Source: Torreya grandis
Taxonomy: Eukaryota; Streptophyta; Pinopsida; Cupressales; Taxaceae
DNA: 64,000 bases
Direction: 5' to 3'
Assembly: GCA_037957365.1 (NCBI GenBank)
Contig: JARHVA010002374.1
Span: 673,501 to 737,500, forward strand
A program made the position numbers and the translations under genes. The notes below the pieces were generated by a model. It saw nothing but the letters and a program-made list of their open reading frames with translations. It was not told the origin of the DNA and did not search any database. Shown piece by piece: positions 46,793-62,640 of this stretch. Numbering within the stretch: the stretch's first letter is position 1; every line of letters begins with the position of its first letter.

Positions 46793-48367
46793 CTATCGTT
46801 GTATGTATCTCTGCTGGAATTGATGGGTGGTGCTCTGAGATGTGGATGGCTCAGGTTGATTGGTTGAAGAGGACGAAGGTCTAACGACTACAACGTTAGC
46901 TGAAGCTTTAGACTTAGGATTGGATGATGAAGGTTTAGAAGAAGAAGGGTCATTGGTCTTAGATTTGGGATTCTTGCTCCGTAACTTGACTTTATTCTCC
47001 TCGATGGCATGTAATTCAAGTTTACGGGCCATCGTGAAGGCTTCGTCGAAGGTGCGGAAGGTCTGAACTCGTAAGGTGGAAGAAGTATGTTTGGTGCAAG
47101 CTCGGGAGAATAGTTCAATAAGTTCAGGTTGAGGTAAGGAAAAGGAGAGTTGATTGATGAGGCCTCTCCAGTGAGCAATGAAGTCAGCTATTAATTCATC
47201 CTCAAATTGGCAGATAGTGTAAAGGTCCGTAATCGAGACCTTCTTGGTGATGTTAATGGAGAAGTGATCAAGAAAGAGCTGGGCCAGCTGTGTAAATGTG
47301 AAGAGGGAATGGTTGGCAATAGAGCTATACCAGTCAAGAGCAGTGCCAAAAAGAGACATAGGAAATGTGCACAAGAGCAATGCATCATCATGGGAAATAA
47401 GGTAACAGGCATGTTTGAATGCTCGTAAGTGCTGCTATGGGTCTTCCTTGCTTTGAAAGCGAGAAAATTTGGGAAGCTCCCACTGGTTGGGGTATGGTCT
47501 AATCAGAATGAAAGGATGAATGGGCTCATTGAAAATTTTCTCATATGAGAGAGCATTGCGTGAGCTGTAAATGGAGGTCTCTAAGCTAGACATCTTGTCC
47601 ACCAGCATTTTGATGATATCTGCTGACAGATTGACGGGTGGAGCGCCTCCTAGATTATAAGGCGCTTGAAAGATATTGGGAGGGGTGTATGACGTGGTTG
47701 GTTGCGTAGACGCAACATATGGGTAGCTGGTTATTGGAGCAAAAGTTGGAGCCAAGGGCACTTGTGTTATGGGGTTGGTAGGCACAAGTTAGATAGGAGC
47801 CGTCAAGGATGGTTGAGGAGTAGCCACACTTGTTGACGGGTAAACAGTTACTCTTGTGTTGATAGGTGCAAGAGTAGGGGGGATAGAGACTAGTAGGTTT
47901 TGGAAAGGTGTGGGGTTTAATTGAGTGGTTTGAGGTTGAGGGAGTACCGAAACCCCCATGGAGGTAGGTTTAGATGGAGTGGCTACATTTTGAAGGTAAG
48001 ACACGGTTGGGTTATTGGTGGAGGTGTTAACTTGATTGTCTAGTGGCTGAATTGTAGGTGTTGTTGATATGATTCTTGTCTCGACTAAGGAAGTCGACAT
48101 CTCATAGATTGGGTTGCCTAGGGAGTCTCATGTTTGGCTATGTGTGAGATAGTGCTGTAAGGCTTTGATGTTAAGGTCCAAGAATCATGCAAAATCTTGG
48201 TCCCCTTCTGGAACAATAGGAGTCTGGGGTGGGGTTGGGCGAGTAGGAGTTCTTTCAGTCTCCGAGTGGAACTCCATTATAGGACTAGTTATAGATGGTG
48301 AAGGTGGAAGCGGTTGTTGACTAGTGTGGTCAAGGAGAGCCTTGGTTTGACTGCGTGTCAAAACCAT
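46793..48367 (-). pseudogene. E6 gag (retrotransposon capsid domain)
   Basis: Gag starts at ATG 48367 ('MVLTRSQTKALL'), about 1.1 kb downstream of the primer site in element orientation. A Pro/Thr-rich N-terminal part follows, then the capsid domain at 46793-47440: 'FPMSLFGTALDWYSSI', 'FTQLAQLFLDHFSINI', 'DELIADFIAHWRGLI'. This is the retrotransposon gag (PF03732-type) fold signature. Stops separate open parts 48185-48367, 47789-48100, 47435-47785 and 46793-47380, all in one frame. Those I read directly are TGA, TAA and TAG, each one C-to-T or G-to-A step from a sense codon. Confidence 0.85.
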
Positions 48368-48496
48368 TCAAGGCAAGAAAGGATCAGGTTTCAGAAAACT
48401 GTGTTTTTTTAGTCTCAAAAAACCAGAATGGATGTTTAGACAGCAATAAAGTTGGATTTTAAGCTTGCTATTTTTGGAAAAAAGAAAATGGATAGT

Positions 48497-48612
48497 GACT
48501 GACATCGGTATAAAAACTGATGTCGGTGAAGAAGACTACCGATGTCGGTCAGATAATCGATGTCGGTGCAGAAAAGTTATCGACGTCGGTTACAGAACTG
48601 ATGTCAGTTACT
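48497..48612. repeat. Palindrome array of six copies in the E6 leader
   Basis: Centres at about 48503.5, 48521.5, 48543.5, 48561.5, 48584.5 and 48602.5, with spacings 18, 22, 18, 23, 18. The best copy is atcgacgtcggt. It lies about 130 bp upstream of the gag start on the minus strand, the mirror of the array before the PMD gene. Confidence 0.85.
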
Positions 48613-49456
48613 GTGTTTTCCAGAAACTCAGAAAAAAAGTTTTTGGAAATGAAGAAGACGTCCTTACTAGCTCAAAAAAAATAGATAAAAATAGAAAATA
48701 AGATGAGAATAGGCAGATCCTAGCGTTAAATCCCTAGAAACAATTTCATTAGGATCGTGTGGCTTATGCCTTAATGTGATGTTTGAGGAGGTTGGCTGTT
48801 AGAAGGGTCCTAGAATAGGTAATCTAAAGATGGTTTCAGGTATGTTTAGGCGCTTAAAAGTCTGTGTTAGGTTCCATACATGGCCTGGTGCTAAGGAGCA
48901 AGCTCCCCTCACTTCACGATTCCAGTGGTTAGCTGGTTTCGCTTAGCCAAAATATACTTTCCCTATAGTTTAGACTCTGCCAGAGAACAGAGTGGGCTTT
49001 CCCCTTGGTGGTGAAATCCAAGTAGGATCACCGGGATGGGTAAGGTATCCGTTGGGTGATGAAATCCCAGTCGGGCCTTGTCTCAAGTGAGTTTGATGTT
49101 TAATTTAGTGCACGTGGTCTGGTTGTGTAACATCAAGTGATCTACGATTTATTCAATATGCGGTTTACTAATTACTAAGTATGGACTAAGAAATGCAAGA
49201 AAGCAGGAAATGGAATGCAGTATATTTTAAAGCCCCAAATCGAAATGTTAAGTTGGAATGAAAACAAGTTTGAGAAAGGGTTGAAGAAAATGATTTTTTG
49301 ACTAGTCTAGAAATGCAAGAAAAGAAAGAAAAAGTTCTTTTTATTCCTGCTTATGATGTCTTTTTTTTTTTAGAAAAGAAGAAAGAGATGAAGAGGGAGA
49401 AACCTAATGCACCTAAATGAACAAAGAGGGAAAGGAACCCAAGGAAGGCCTTAAGG
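48613..49456 (-). other. E6 leader between primer site and gag, non-coding
   Basis: Untranslated leader of E6 in minus orientation. A poly(T) run lies at about 49361-49371. No open frame of note. Confidence 0.5.
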
Positions 49457-49474
49457 GTCCCACCGGGCGTGCCA
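49457..49474 (-). promoter_or_regulatory. E6 primer-binding site
   Basis: Minus strand TGGCACGCCCGGTGGGAC, three bases from the LTR end. It begins with TGG, complementary to a tRNA CCA end. I could not assign the tRNA. The same site, with three transitions, is in E3. Confidence 0.85.
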
Positions 49475-49477
49475 GAA

Positions 49478-51064
49478 TGTTTCTATGCAATTTCACTTTC
49501 ACATTCAAAGGAGAGAAAATGAGAAACTTAAGAAATGGTCAAGGCTTGTATGTACCTGGATATAGTCTGCACACCATAATCCAGATGTTGTGAGAACTCC
49601 TCTTTTGTTGTGGAGGAATGACACCTGAAAGAGATAAACACTAAAAACATGAAGAACGTTAGTTGATAAGAGGGTGGATTGCCAAGCAAAAGCTTGGTCC
49701 TAGAAGCGCTAAGGCTTTTTGGAGGATGACAATCCACTATTTAAGACAAAATATGACAAAGACAGAAAAGAGAAATAATGAAAGATGTGAAAAGAAAAGA
49801 CTAAAAACAAATGCATACCTGATAAGCTGCAATCTGCTAAACACAGTCACCGATGTCGGTGATATTGTCGACGTCAGTCAGGGTGGTCGTCGATGACAGT
49901 TAGACTGCCGACGTCAGTAGGGGAATTGGACGAGGTCAGTCAGGGCAATTGGCCAGGGATGGGTTATAGGACTAGTTTCTGGTCTGCAAAATGGATTTGG
50001 TCTCGTCTGAGGGTCTGAGGGTCTTATGAGGGATTTAGAGGGACTATTTAGGATCTAAGGGACTGAGAATCTTGTCAAGAAAAGGAGTGAGAAATAGGAA
50101 AAAGACCTTTCAGCCTTTTCGTAAAGCAATTTATTCAGGTTGATTAGATGGGTCTTAAGATGATCTGTAGGTCTCTGATAACTTATGCTAGGTTGATTGG
50201 ACAGAGGATGTTGCCTAAAGAGAGACTAAGGGAGTGTCAGAGGTAAAGAAAAAGGAATAAGGGGTGAGAGAAGGCTTTTCAGCCTCTCCGAGAAGAACAG
50301 GGAAGGTTGGGTCAAGGATGCTTGGAATAGATAGAAGACAGAATACTAATATATTTGAAATGATATTAGAATGAAAAAAGTACAAATACTTAGCTATGAT
50401 GTGAATTGGCAAAGGTGCAGAAGCTATGTTTTGGTTGTTGCTGGTGATGGAGATATCGTGCAGTCCCTATGTAAAATGTCTGATGCAAGACCTCAGTGCC
50501 TAGAAAGTGCTGCCAAGAATGCTGATCCCTGCAAGAACACCAAGAAGCCCAGAACACTGAAAAGCAAAAGCATGAGAACTTTGTTTCGTCGGAAGAGGAT
50601 TCGAGAGTTGTGATTAGCTTCAGAGATTAGCCGATTTGTGATTGGGATCGTCAAAGGGTTAGAAAATTTGGTTAAGTATAACTGACGTCGGTGATTCTGC
50701 CGGCGTCAGCCGACATTTGACCGACGTCGGTGGGTTTAAAATGGGCAAAAAGAGCCACCAAGCCCATTTTTCATCTGCCAAGTGCACTATCCATTGGAGA
50801 ATGTCAAAGGTTGGGCTAAATACGCACGAGAGTTGGTTAGGCGGTTAGAGAGAAGTAAGAATAGGTCTTGGGTGAGTCATAGGATGGGAATTAGTCCAAG
50901 GCGAGGTGTCCTAGGCGAGGTGTCATGGGTGATATGTCCAAGGAGGGGGGTTAATTCAAAATAAGTTTATTATTTTAAATTAGTAATTGCATGTTTTAGG
51001 AATAGGTTAGGAATGGACCAAGGGGGAAGGTGACCAAGGGTTAGACACTATTTAGGTGTCCACA
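49478..51064 (-). repeat. E6 LTR, right copy (5' LTR in element orientation)
   Basis: Starts tgtttctatgcaatttc and ends ggtgtccaca, 1587 bp, the same length as the left copy. It contains the counterparts of both palindrome clusters (about 49848-49940 and 50681-50731). Confidence 0.9.
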
Positions 51065-53639
51065 TCCACCATCACCTTAGGTATATTATAATGTTTCATA
51101 TGTACTCTATCATCTCTTAAGGCTTGGAACCAACTTGCCTCTTCCTATCAACCTATACATGCTTATTAGGATGATTTGATTACATTCTAGGGGTTTTAGG
51201 TCTCTACCATAAGTATTGAGAATCCAAATAGATTATTTATACATTATTAAGGACTTGAAACCCTATTGGGACCAACATATCCCCATTTTTTTTGAATTGG
51301 GACCTTTGAGAGACCCTCAGAATAAATCATGAAAATCTTAGCATGTCAAGGTTTTTTTTATAGAATTTGAAGGTTATCCACTTTGTTAAAAAACAAGCAT
51401 ATATGGTCTTGATTTGTTCTATCTGGACTAACCTTGCTAATGAATTTTGTTTGAACATGAGTTGTAGGTTCCATGGCTTACATTCCTAAGAAGTCTACAT
51501 TATAAAACCCTAAAAATCCTTTATTTAAATTTGAATATAGGTGGGAACTCAAATTGCTAGGAATCATTTTTGGACTTAGATATAAAAATGCATGTCTTAG
51601 GATAGTCATTTTTCTTGACACGACTTGACCCCATTCACTATTTTCCCCTTTATTTAAGTTCCTTATGGCCTAGCATATTGTCATTATATAGGGTCCCTTT
51701 ATATTCCCCAACTTAGCCTAAGAATTTAATACTAAAGCCCCAATGTATTCATTAATACCATCTTGACATTAGTCTTAACATATTAGGCCTAAGTTTTTAT
51801 CATCTTCATGGCCCTAACTTAAATTATTTACATCTCTCAAGATCATATGGTTTTCACTTTATCATGGCATTTGATTGAATGGACTGAAGGTAACTACGAA
51901 CTTTGGTTTAAATTACCCATATTTTGAATGATCTGATGATCTACGCTTACTCGTAGGGACTTGATCGAATGAAATGAAACATGTTTGAAAAGTCAAAAGA
52001 ATATAGGGATCCTAAAAGATAGACATGTGGAACCATTAAAATTGAGGACTAAAAGAAAAGGGACCCACTTGACACTACAACCAATCGAGAGCAAGTCTCT
52101 AAATCATGATCCTATAATTATCACGTTAATTCACGACATTTGATCAAATAGTGTGAATTAACACCCAACACTTGGGAAGCCCTGCAAAAATGCCAAGTGG
52201 CATCCTCACATTTAACCCTAAGTATTTTAACAAACTTATAATTGAAATTCATGTGACCATCATTTGAACATCCAAAAGGACTAGTTTGATGCCCATGAGA
52301 CTGTCAACTTTAAGTCCATTACAATAAAATTTTCACTAATTTAAACTTGATGTCCATGTAACCATTAACTGATGCCAATGAAGGTGAATTTGATGCCCAT
52401 AAGACCATTAATTTTAAACCAATGAAAATTTCTTGCTAAGTGTTCAAATAACATCCCAAAACCCTTTTTTTTTACTCTAAGGTGGCTCACCAAGTTGAGG
52501 GAAATGCTCAAAATATGCCCAAAATGGATAACCTCAATTTATAAAACATAAATATATGCAAGATATATACTTGTCCCAAGTCTATGCTTTAACAATCCAC
52601 ATGGAATTTTTCATAATGGACCTTAAATCATAGACTTATCCTATGTGAAATTCATTTCATGTTGAACCTATTTTGAGCACCATTTATGACACAACATAAA
52701 TATTTTAGCCTAATGTATTTCATCATGTTTGCTAAACATAATGCATACATTAACCTAGAGTGTTCATACCTTAACCCAATTTCAAATCATAAATTAGACT
52801 TAAATCCCTTAGCTTAAGGTTTGTCTCATGCTTAATAAACATGAAGCAAACCTTAGCCTAAGGTATGTAAGCCTAGTCTTGACTTTTAAGAGTGTACTAA
52901 CTTAACATTTAGGCATGTTTGCAGATCAACAATCCATGCTTTTTCACTATATTTGATCTGATGACATGAAGGACCCCAGAGATTTTTCAACAAAACCCCA
53001 AGAACTTGTGGACCCACCACGTGGAAAATGATTACTTTATAAGGGATTGACATAAGATTTAGATCATAGGGAAGATGCATGAGCACACCAAGTGTCACAA
53101 CCACATGGATTAAAGCCCAGGAACCAATTAAAATACAAGGGCCTATATTATGATCAATGAATCAAGCTAATTTAGGATTTTTATCCTATAGAGTGAAAGG
53201 AAGGATGTATTTTTAAATGCCAACGGCTAGTGTTCAAATGGAATTTATGAAAAATGTCATGAAAGATCTAGACCAATGCCACATAAGATCCATGCAAGCA
53301 AAAAAGGACAAAACTAAAGATCTTGTGGGCTCAAAAACATAAAGGTATAAAACCAAAGGTCCAAATCAAATTCAGAACACATATAAGCCATAGCCTAGAT
53401 ATCTTCCACCATTAAAGCTCCAAACCTTAGATCCTACATAAAGGTGACTCAAACAAATCCAATTTACTACAATTCAATCAAGAGATAGCTTAATTGTGTT
53501 TTTAAGGATGAGAGAGATTTCATAAGGATCATCTACATTCTAACATAAATAATTAACAAGAAATAGAGACCATGGTAGGTAGCAGATAATAATTGAAGGA
53601 AGAGGTTGAGATTTATTTGATGACTAATAGTGAGGGTTG
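51065..53639. other. AT-rich sequence inside E5, origin uncertain
   Basis: Follows E6. Style and short words (gttgtaggttcc at 51470, taggcctaag at 51785) resemble the LARD LTR, but I cannot align it with E3 over any length. At 52270-52430 a phrase of about 50-60 bp beginning (t/c)ttgatg(c/t)ccat recurs three times in diverged form. No gene seen. Confidence 0.4.
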
Positions 53640-56600
53640 GGTGTTCAAGGATATAGATTTGGACCTCGTAGTGTTGAAATCCATGGCATCAGGAATTGGT
53701 CTAAGCTTTTATTCATGATAGAAGAATTAAAACACATATCAAGGGAAGAGCAAAGAAATTCCACCACCAATAGATAATACAATGGCATGGTTACAATTTA
53801 GATGGCCTGCCTCCATCATGTCATGTCAAAACCAAAGGTATTGCACTACATTGATGTCCTTGTCCCCATTTTTTTCGATTGTAGGATTGATGGTGAATGG
53901 ATTATTAGGGAGGGGAAATCAAAAGAGGTGGCATACATTTCCCTTGTTTCTTTTGAAAAGTAATACAAGCTCCCTCTTCCTCATGTAGACCTTCCCAAAA
54001 TGAGAGAATAAACCAATAGCCACAACTTGGACTCCCTCTTAATACCCTAACTCCATCAAGGGCCTCACATCTTTAGAACCCTTGATGGAAAAATCCCTAT
54101 CATTCAGTTCAAAGAGGGCATTAAGGTGATTATGACCTTGTTGAACATAGATTTTGGTAGCCCTTTGACCACTTATGTAAATAAGTTTTGGGTCTCATAT
54201 GTACACTTCCTAGCAAAATAAAAACTTACCCCTCTAATTGGAGATTTGATTAGCATCTTTCTAGCCAAGAAATTCATTGCCATCAAGAAAAGGACCTCCA
54301 AAAAATTCTACATGATGTCTTACCTCCTTGATTCTATTATAAATTCAATCACATTCCTTGGCATTAAGAATTGGTCCCCAAAGGGTAGGATAACTATCTC
54401 ACACCACTACTCCAAGATGCACATCTTCAAGTACTAGAATCACATGTAGTTTATCTATGATTGCATTTTCATAGCAATAGTTGAAGCCATCATAGGTGTT
54501 CCAATGCCTAGGATCCACCCCATCATCAAGAGATAGGTTGAAATGATAGGGGATGTATGGTATTATCCTAATTACATAGTCATCAAGATAGAGGTAATCA
54601 TGTCCTAACCCTACAAACTACCTGTGTATGTCTCAAATAAACTTACTAAGCAAGATATTACCTCCCAACTAATCCTTGGCATTAGAAAGGCTTGAAAATA
54701 TAAGAGGAAAGGTCTAATTCACCCCTTCCCTTTGGGCATTGGGAAAACCCTAATTAAATAATGGAAATAGGTGGAGATTATGGTCACACATAGGAATTCA
54801 TTTGGCTTTCAGCTAGATAAACTCAAAATGTGGGATCCAAGGAACAAGGTAGGGGATCATCTAAAAGATAAGAAGCTCAAGCTTGAGTATGTACACCAAC
54901 TGGGTGTCCATGACACTGTATACATCAGAGCCAAGAACTATGGGGAAGTATTGGCTAGAGTCCAAGGTCACAACATCGAGTTAGAGCATAGATTGGTCAG
55001 AGACAACAAGCCATCTGGGGAAACATGGAAAATGTACCCCTTATAGTATCATTTACTACTTGGGCCATCTAGAACAACTCAAGATCAATCTTAGGCAAAG
55101 AAACCATAAACATCCCAAAATTAGGTTGAACTAACTCAAGATGATCAAAGAAAAGGAAAGGATAAGGTTGGAGAAGTAATATTAGGAGAAAAACTTGGAG
55201 AAGGACCCTTACCTCCAACAAGGCAATAGATACCACCCTCTCTAATCCAGTACATTGACATGATAACCTTGGATCTAAAATAAACACTTGAGGGTTCTCT
55301 CAAGGAATTTACAGAGTCCCATGGCTCAAGGGGGAGAATAGGATCCTTCAGTGAATCCCAAGGAAGATACAAGGAAAGAACTTATCCTAATGGCCTCCAT
55401 AAAAAGAGGAAGGTAGAATTAGTCTTGGTCCTAGTGGAACCAAGGAAGAGACCTAGATTGACCTTCACTCATCCCACTAGTGAAGTTAATATCTTCGGTG
55501 ATGAATTTCCAATCCATGGACTAGTCATTCTTGACTAGTTCATTTGTGGGAAATTGTAAAAGATCCCATCGCTCTCCCACTCATGGTCCATAACAAAGGT
55601 CAGTATGGATGTACATGATGATGTGAAACCCTGAATAAAATCTATAATGAAGGAATAGGAAGAGAGAAGAATCATGGTCTCACAAGGCTCATGAAGTAAG
55701 AAGATGGATGATCTAGGAACATATACTAGTTCAGGAGTGGAGTTCCCAGAACCTCCCCAGTTCAAATAACCAATTACCATAGTTCATTTCAATCTTGAGA
55801 TAGCAGGTTTAGAAATAATAAAAACCATGATGACTATGGTTGGGATAGAAGAATTCACCTTTCAAAAGGTGAAACCTTTTATAGGTTTGACCCCTATTAT
55901 AGGACAACAACTTGGTGAAGTTGTGATACATGAAGAAGATGTGGAAATATTTATGGAAGCACATTCAAAACAAGCTAAGGATGGAGTTTGGGGTCTAAAA
56001 TAAAGGATCCAAAATTTGGAAAGGGAGGAGAACTTGCAAACCTAGGTAATCTTATTAGTACCAGATGCAATGATCAAGATGCTTGATGAGTCATTCTATG
56101 AAATGTTTGAGGAATTAAAGTCAATGAATATGAGATAAAATACAATAGAATAATAAGATACATTATCCAAAGACCTGGTCACCCAATGGTATGCCTTAGA
56201 GGACAAGATTTCTCAGCTCCTCAACATTCAAGCAAAGAAGCAGATCCCCAAATTTAGAACCATAAGTATGGGACACCTAGGTAGAATCTTGGGGATTGAT
56301 TGATAAAGTTTAAAGCTTGAGTACCTGGCATACCAAGGTGATGAGGCTTCTAAAGGATGATAAAAATCTCATTAGTAGAATTGAGAAACTTCTTGGGATA
56401 ATGCTCATCAATCCTGCATAACCTAATGCACTTGGCCTCATCAGGGATGAAGAGTTCAATCATAGATCCACTTTGGTGTCTCAAGAAATCTAAATGAAAA
56501 TCAAATTGTAGTCTAGATAAGACAATAACAAGATATTGGATATTATATTTAATGTAGGTGAGAGGATCAATGAAGCTAGAAGCATCAAGGAGGCCTTGGC

Positions 56601-56720
56601 AAGAAATGACTAAGAATTTAATGAGCTAGTAAACCAGGAGGAGGAGTGCATCATGAAGCCTATTATGGATCTTGAGTTGGTTGGTGAACAACATAAGAGG
56701 GCCATGAGCATCCTCTAATA
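53640..56720 (+). pseudogene. Decayed coding tract of unknown function inside E5
   Basis: The plus strand reads as protein over about 3 kb, with stops and shifts of frame. Readable parts include 'FFDCRIDGEWIIREGKSKEV' (about 53870), 'KGRITISHHYSKMHIFKY' (to 54437), the open frame 54771-55046 with 'KLEYVHQLGVHDTVYIRAKN', and near 55850 'EFTFQKVKPFIGLTPIIGQQ'. The last kilobase is rich in Glu, Lys and Leu and has coiled-coil character ('LVTQWYALEDKISQLLNIQA', about 56178). I see no RT, integrase, protease, PMD or transposase motif. It could be the body of another element inserted in E5, whose ends I could not place. Confidence 0.45.
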
Positions 56721-56739
56721 GCAAACAAGGGCCAAACCA

Positions 56740-60240
<3,501 letters not shown>

Positions 60241-60245
60241 AGAGT

Positions 60246-62640
60246 CATGAACCAGTTTGGTTTTTAGGACAAATTTAGAAAATTTATTAGGTCTTGTATC
60301 TCTTCTTGTATATTTTTGGTCCTTGTGAATAGAGCTTCTCAAGGATTTTTTAGGAGTGGAAAGGGAGTGAGACAAGGGGATCCCCTATCCCCCTTCCTTT
60401 TCATCATAATGGCAGAAACTTTGAGTAGATTTATATCAAATGTAGTGGCAATAAGAGAGCTAAAAGGCTTCAAACTAACTAGGAAAGTTGATCCGGTCTC
60501 CACCAACAATTCACTGATGATAGAATTTTATTGGATGATGATTCTGTATAATAAGCAAGGGTGATAAAAAAATTCTTTTTATGTTTGAACAAACTTTAAA
60601 TTAGAAGGTAAACTTTGATAAGAGCTTTTTTTATTTATTTAACACACCTTTGGCCAGGCAAACTAGAATTGCTCAAACATTAGGCTACCAAATAAAGCAT
60701 ACACCTTTTTCATATCTGGAAATGATTCTTTTCATCAACCATATATCTATTACTTTCTAGAATCCATTGGTGTAAATATTTCAAATAAAGCTAGTTGGTT
60801 GGAAAGGAAAACTTCTCTCTCAGGCAGAAAATTATTGCTTATCAAGAGCATTTTTCAGAATCTCCTAGTTTATCTTCTTTCTCTTTTTAGCCTTCTTAAG
60901 AGTATTTAATAAAAATTTTAATAATATTTAAAGGAAATTCTTATGGATAGGTTTATCAGAGAGAAATATATTTCATTTAGTGGCCTGAGATAGAGTTTGT
61001 AATGCAAAAAATTATGTAGGCCTAGGCATTCAAAGATTACATTAGATGAATAAAGCACTCCTTTTCAAATTTTTTTGGATATTTATTAAAGTAAATAATA
61101 ATTGGGTTACTATTCTGAGATTCAAATATTTATAAGGTAAAAATCCTATGTGTATTTTTGAAGATGATTAATTTTTTAGGGGTTCTCAATTTTGGAATTT
61201 CCTAAACTCTAACAAGGATCTAATCTCCCCAGGCTCAAAATGGTAGATCGATAAAGGTACATAGGTTAATTTTTGGAAATATTCTTGGATTTTAGATTAA
61301 CATCTCCTTTAATTAAAACTTTGAAAGCATGTTCAAAAACTCATTCAAAATAAATATGGAAAGAAGGTCCATGAGTATTGTTAGACTAATGAAGGTGTTA
61401 AAAACTAGAAATCCCCATGTATAGATAATTTAAATCATGAGGAAAATATCATTTTGTCTAATTTTAATAATTTTATAAGAACCTGTCATTTTTAAGTTAC
61501 CAATAATGAAGACCAAATGTTTTGGAAATAATAATTTGATGGTCAATATCAAGTGAAATTTGGGTATGACTTGATGGCTCAGGTTCTAGGAAATATGATC
61601 AACTAGGATAGGTTATGGGATAAGTATTTGATCCCCAAAGTCAACTTATTTATATGGTTGGTAGTTTAAAACAAAATCTTACCCATGGATAATTTATGAA
61701 AAAAGGTGTTTTCTTGATCAATAGATGTCCCATGTGTGAAAATGACAATGAAACTATTTTCCACTTGCTTGTGGACTGTCCTTTTGTTCATGAAGTTTAG
61801 AGTTTCTTTCTCAATAAATTCAATGTTATCTGAGTGTTCGTTGGTTCTTTGTTTAATTTTTGGTAGGCCTAGGACAGTCCTTTTCACAATTCACTCCTTA
61901 ATAAAATATATAAACTCTCATTCCCCTACATCATCTAGGGAATTTGGGGTGAAAAAAATAATAAAATCTTAAGGACTAAAAAATGCAATAGTAGAATTAT
62001 TTCCAAAAGGATTTTTGAGTTTGTTGTTGAAAATTTCAATATATTTCCTAATGAAAAAGACAAAAGTCTATTAATGTATGAAAAATAAACAACACTTAAT
62101 TGAAAAATTGGTCCTACTTGCTTAGGTAAGAGTGATCTGAGAGTTGAAATTAGAAGGACCAAATGGAAACCTCTACCTATGGGTTGGTTAATGCTTAACT
62201 TTGATGGGGCTTACAAAGGAAATCTAGGTCCCTCAAGAGGAGGTATTTTAAGGGATCATCAAGGAAGGTTTTTGACATCTTATGTAGGGGACATGGAGAT
62301 TAAATAAAAACATTAGGTATAATCCCTTACTACTTTGTGGCATTTAAAATTGGTAAAACAACTTGGATTTCAACTTCTCACCATAGAGGGGGATTATTTG
62401 AACATAATGAATTATATCTCAAGGAAAAAAATTAGTTAGTTAGGCAATCAAACAAGTGGTGGAGCTTAATTTCAATCTTAGACTCTAGGTAAGAAGTGGT
62501 TATTCAACATGTGTATTAGGAAGGAAACAATATTGCAGACTGGTTTGCTAATATGGGTGTTGTCTCATCAAGATCATCTAATTAGACTATTATAGAAGAT
62601 CCATCTCAAGACATTAGACATAGTATTAATGAGGAAGAAA
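60246..62640 (+). pseudogene. LINE ORF2, C-terminal RT, zinc-finger block and RNase H
   Basis: Reads 'KFIRSCISSCIF' and then 'GVRQGDPLSPFLFIIMAETL' (about 60369), a diagnostic non-LTR RT block. The catalytic block is in a neighbouring frame as 'QQFTDD' (60504-60521). The zf-RVT block near 61726-61800 reads 'RCPMCENDNETIFHLLVDCP'. RNase H begins at 62191 with 'MLNFDGAYKGNLGPSRGGIL' and reaches 'ADWFANMGV' near 62540. Stops and frameshifts abound. RNase H at the end of ORF2 is common in plant L1 elements. Confidence 0.8.

Larger units (their letters stand above)
33438..51064 (-). mobile_element. E6: Tat-like Ty3/gypsy retrotransposon, 17.6 kb, with antisense PMD gene
   Basis: Two LTRs of 1587 bp each (33438-35024, 49478-51064) are flanked by TACAC (33433-33437) and TCCAC (51065-51069), a TSD with one change. 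On the minus strand the order is 5' LTR, primer site (49474-49457), gag, protease, RT, RNase H, archaeal-type RNase H, integrase, PPT (35038-35025), 3' LTR. The second RNase H is the mark of the Tat lineage. Between integrase and the 3' LTR about 5 kb carries a PMD gene on the opposite strand, hairpins and palindrome arrays. My by-eye count gives about 80 differences between the LTRs (about 5 percent), mostly transitions. Confidence 0.9.

Noticed and set aside
33809..48612. CRISPR-like or satellite-like array from the repeated palindromes
   Set aside because: The repeat is only 12 bp, decays strongly, lies in several separate clusters inside a plant retrotransposon, and has no unique spacers of constant length and no cas genes.
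54771..55046. A small intact host gene of 91 codons
   Set aside because: Protein character continues on both sides in broken frames, so it is one open piece of a longer decayed tract.
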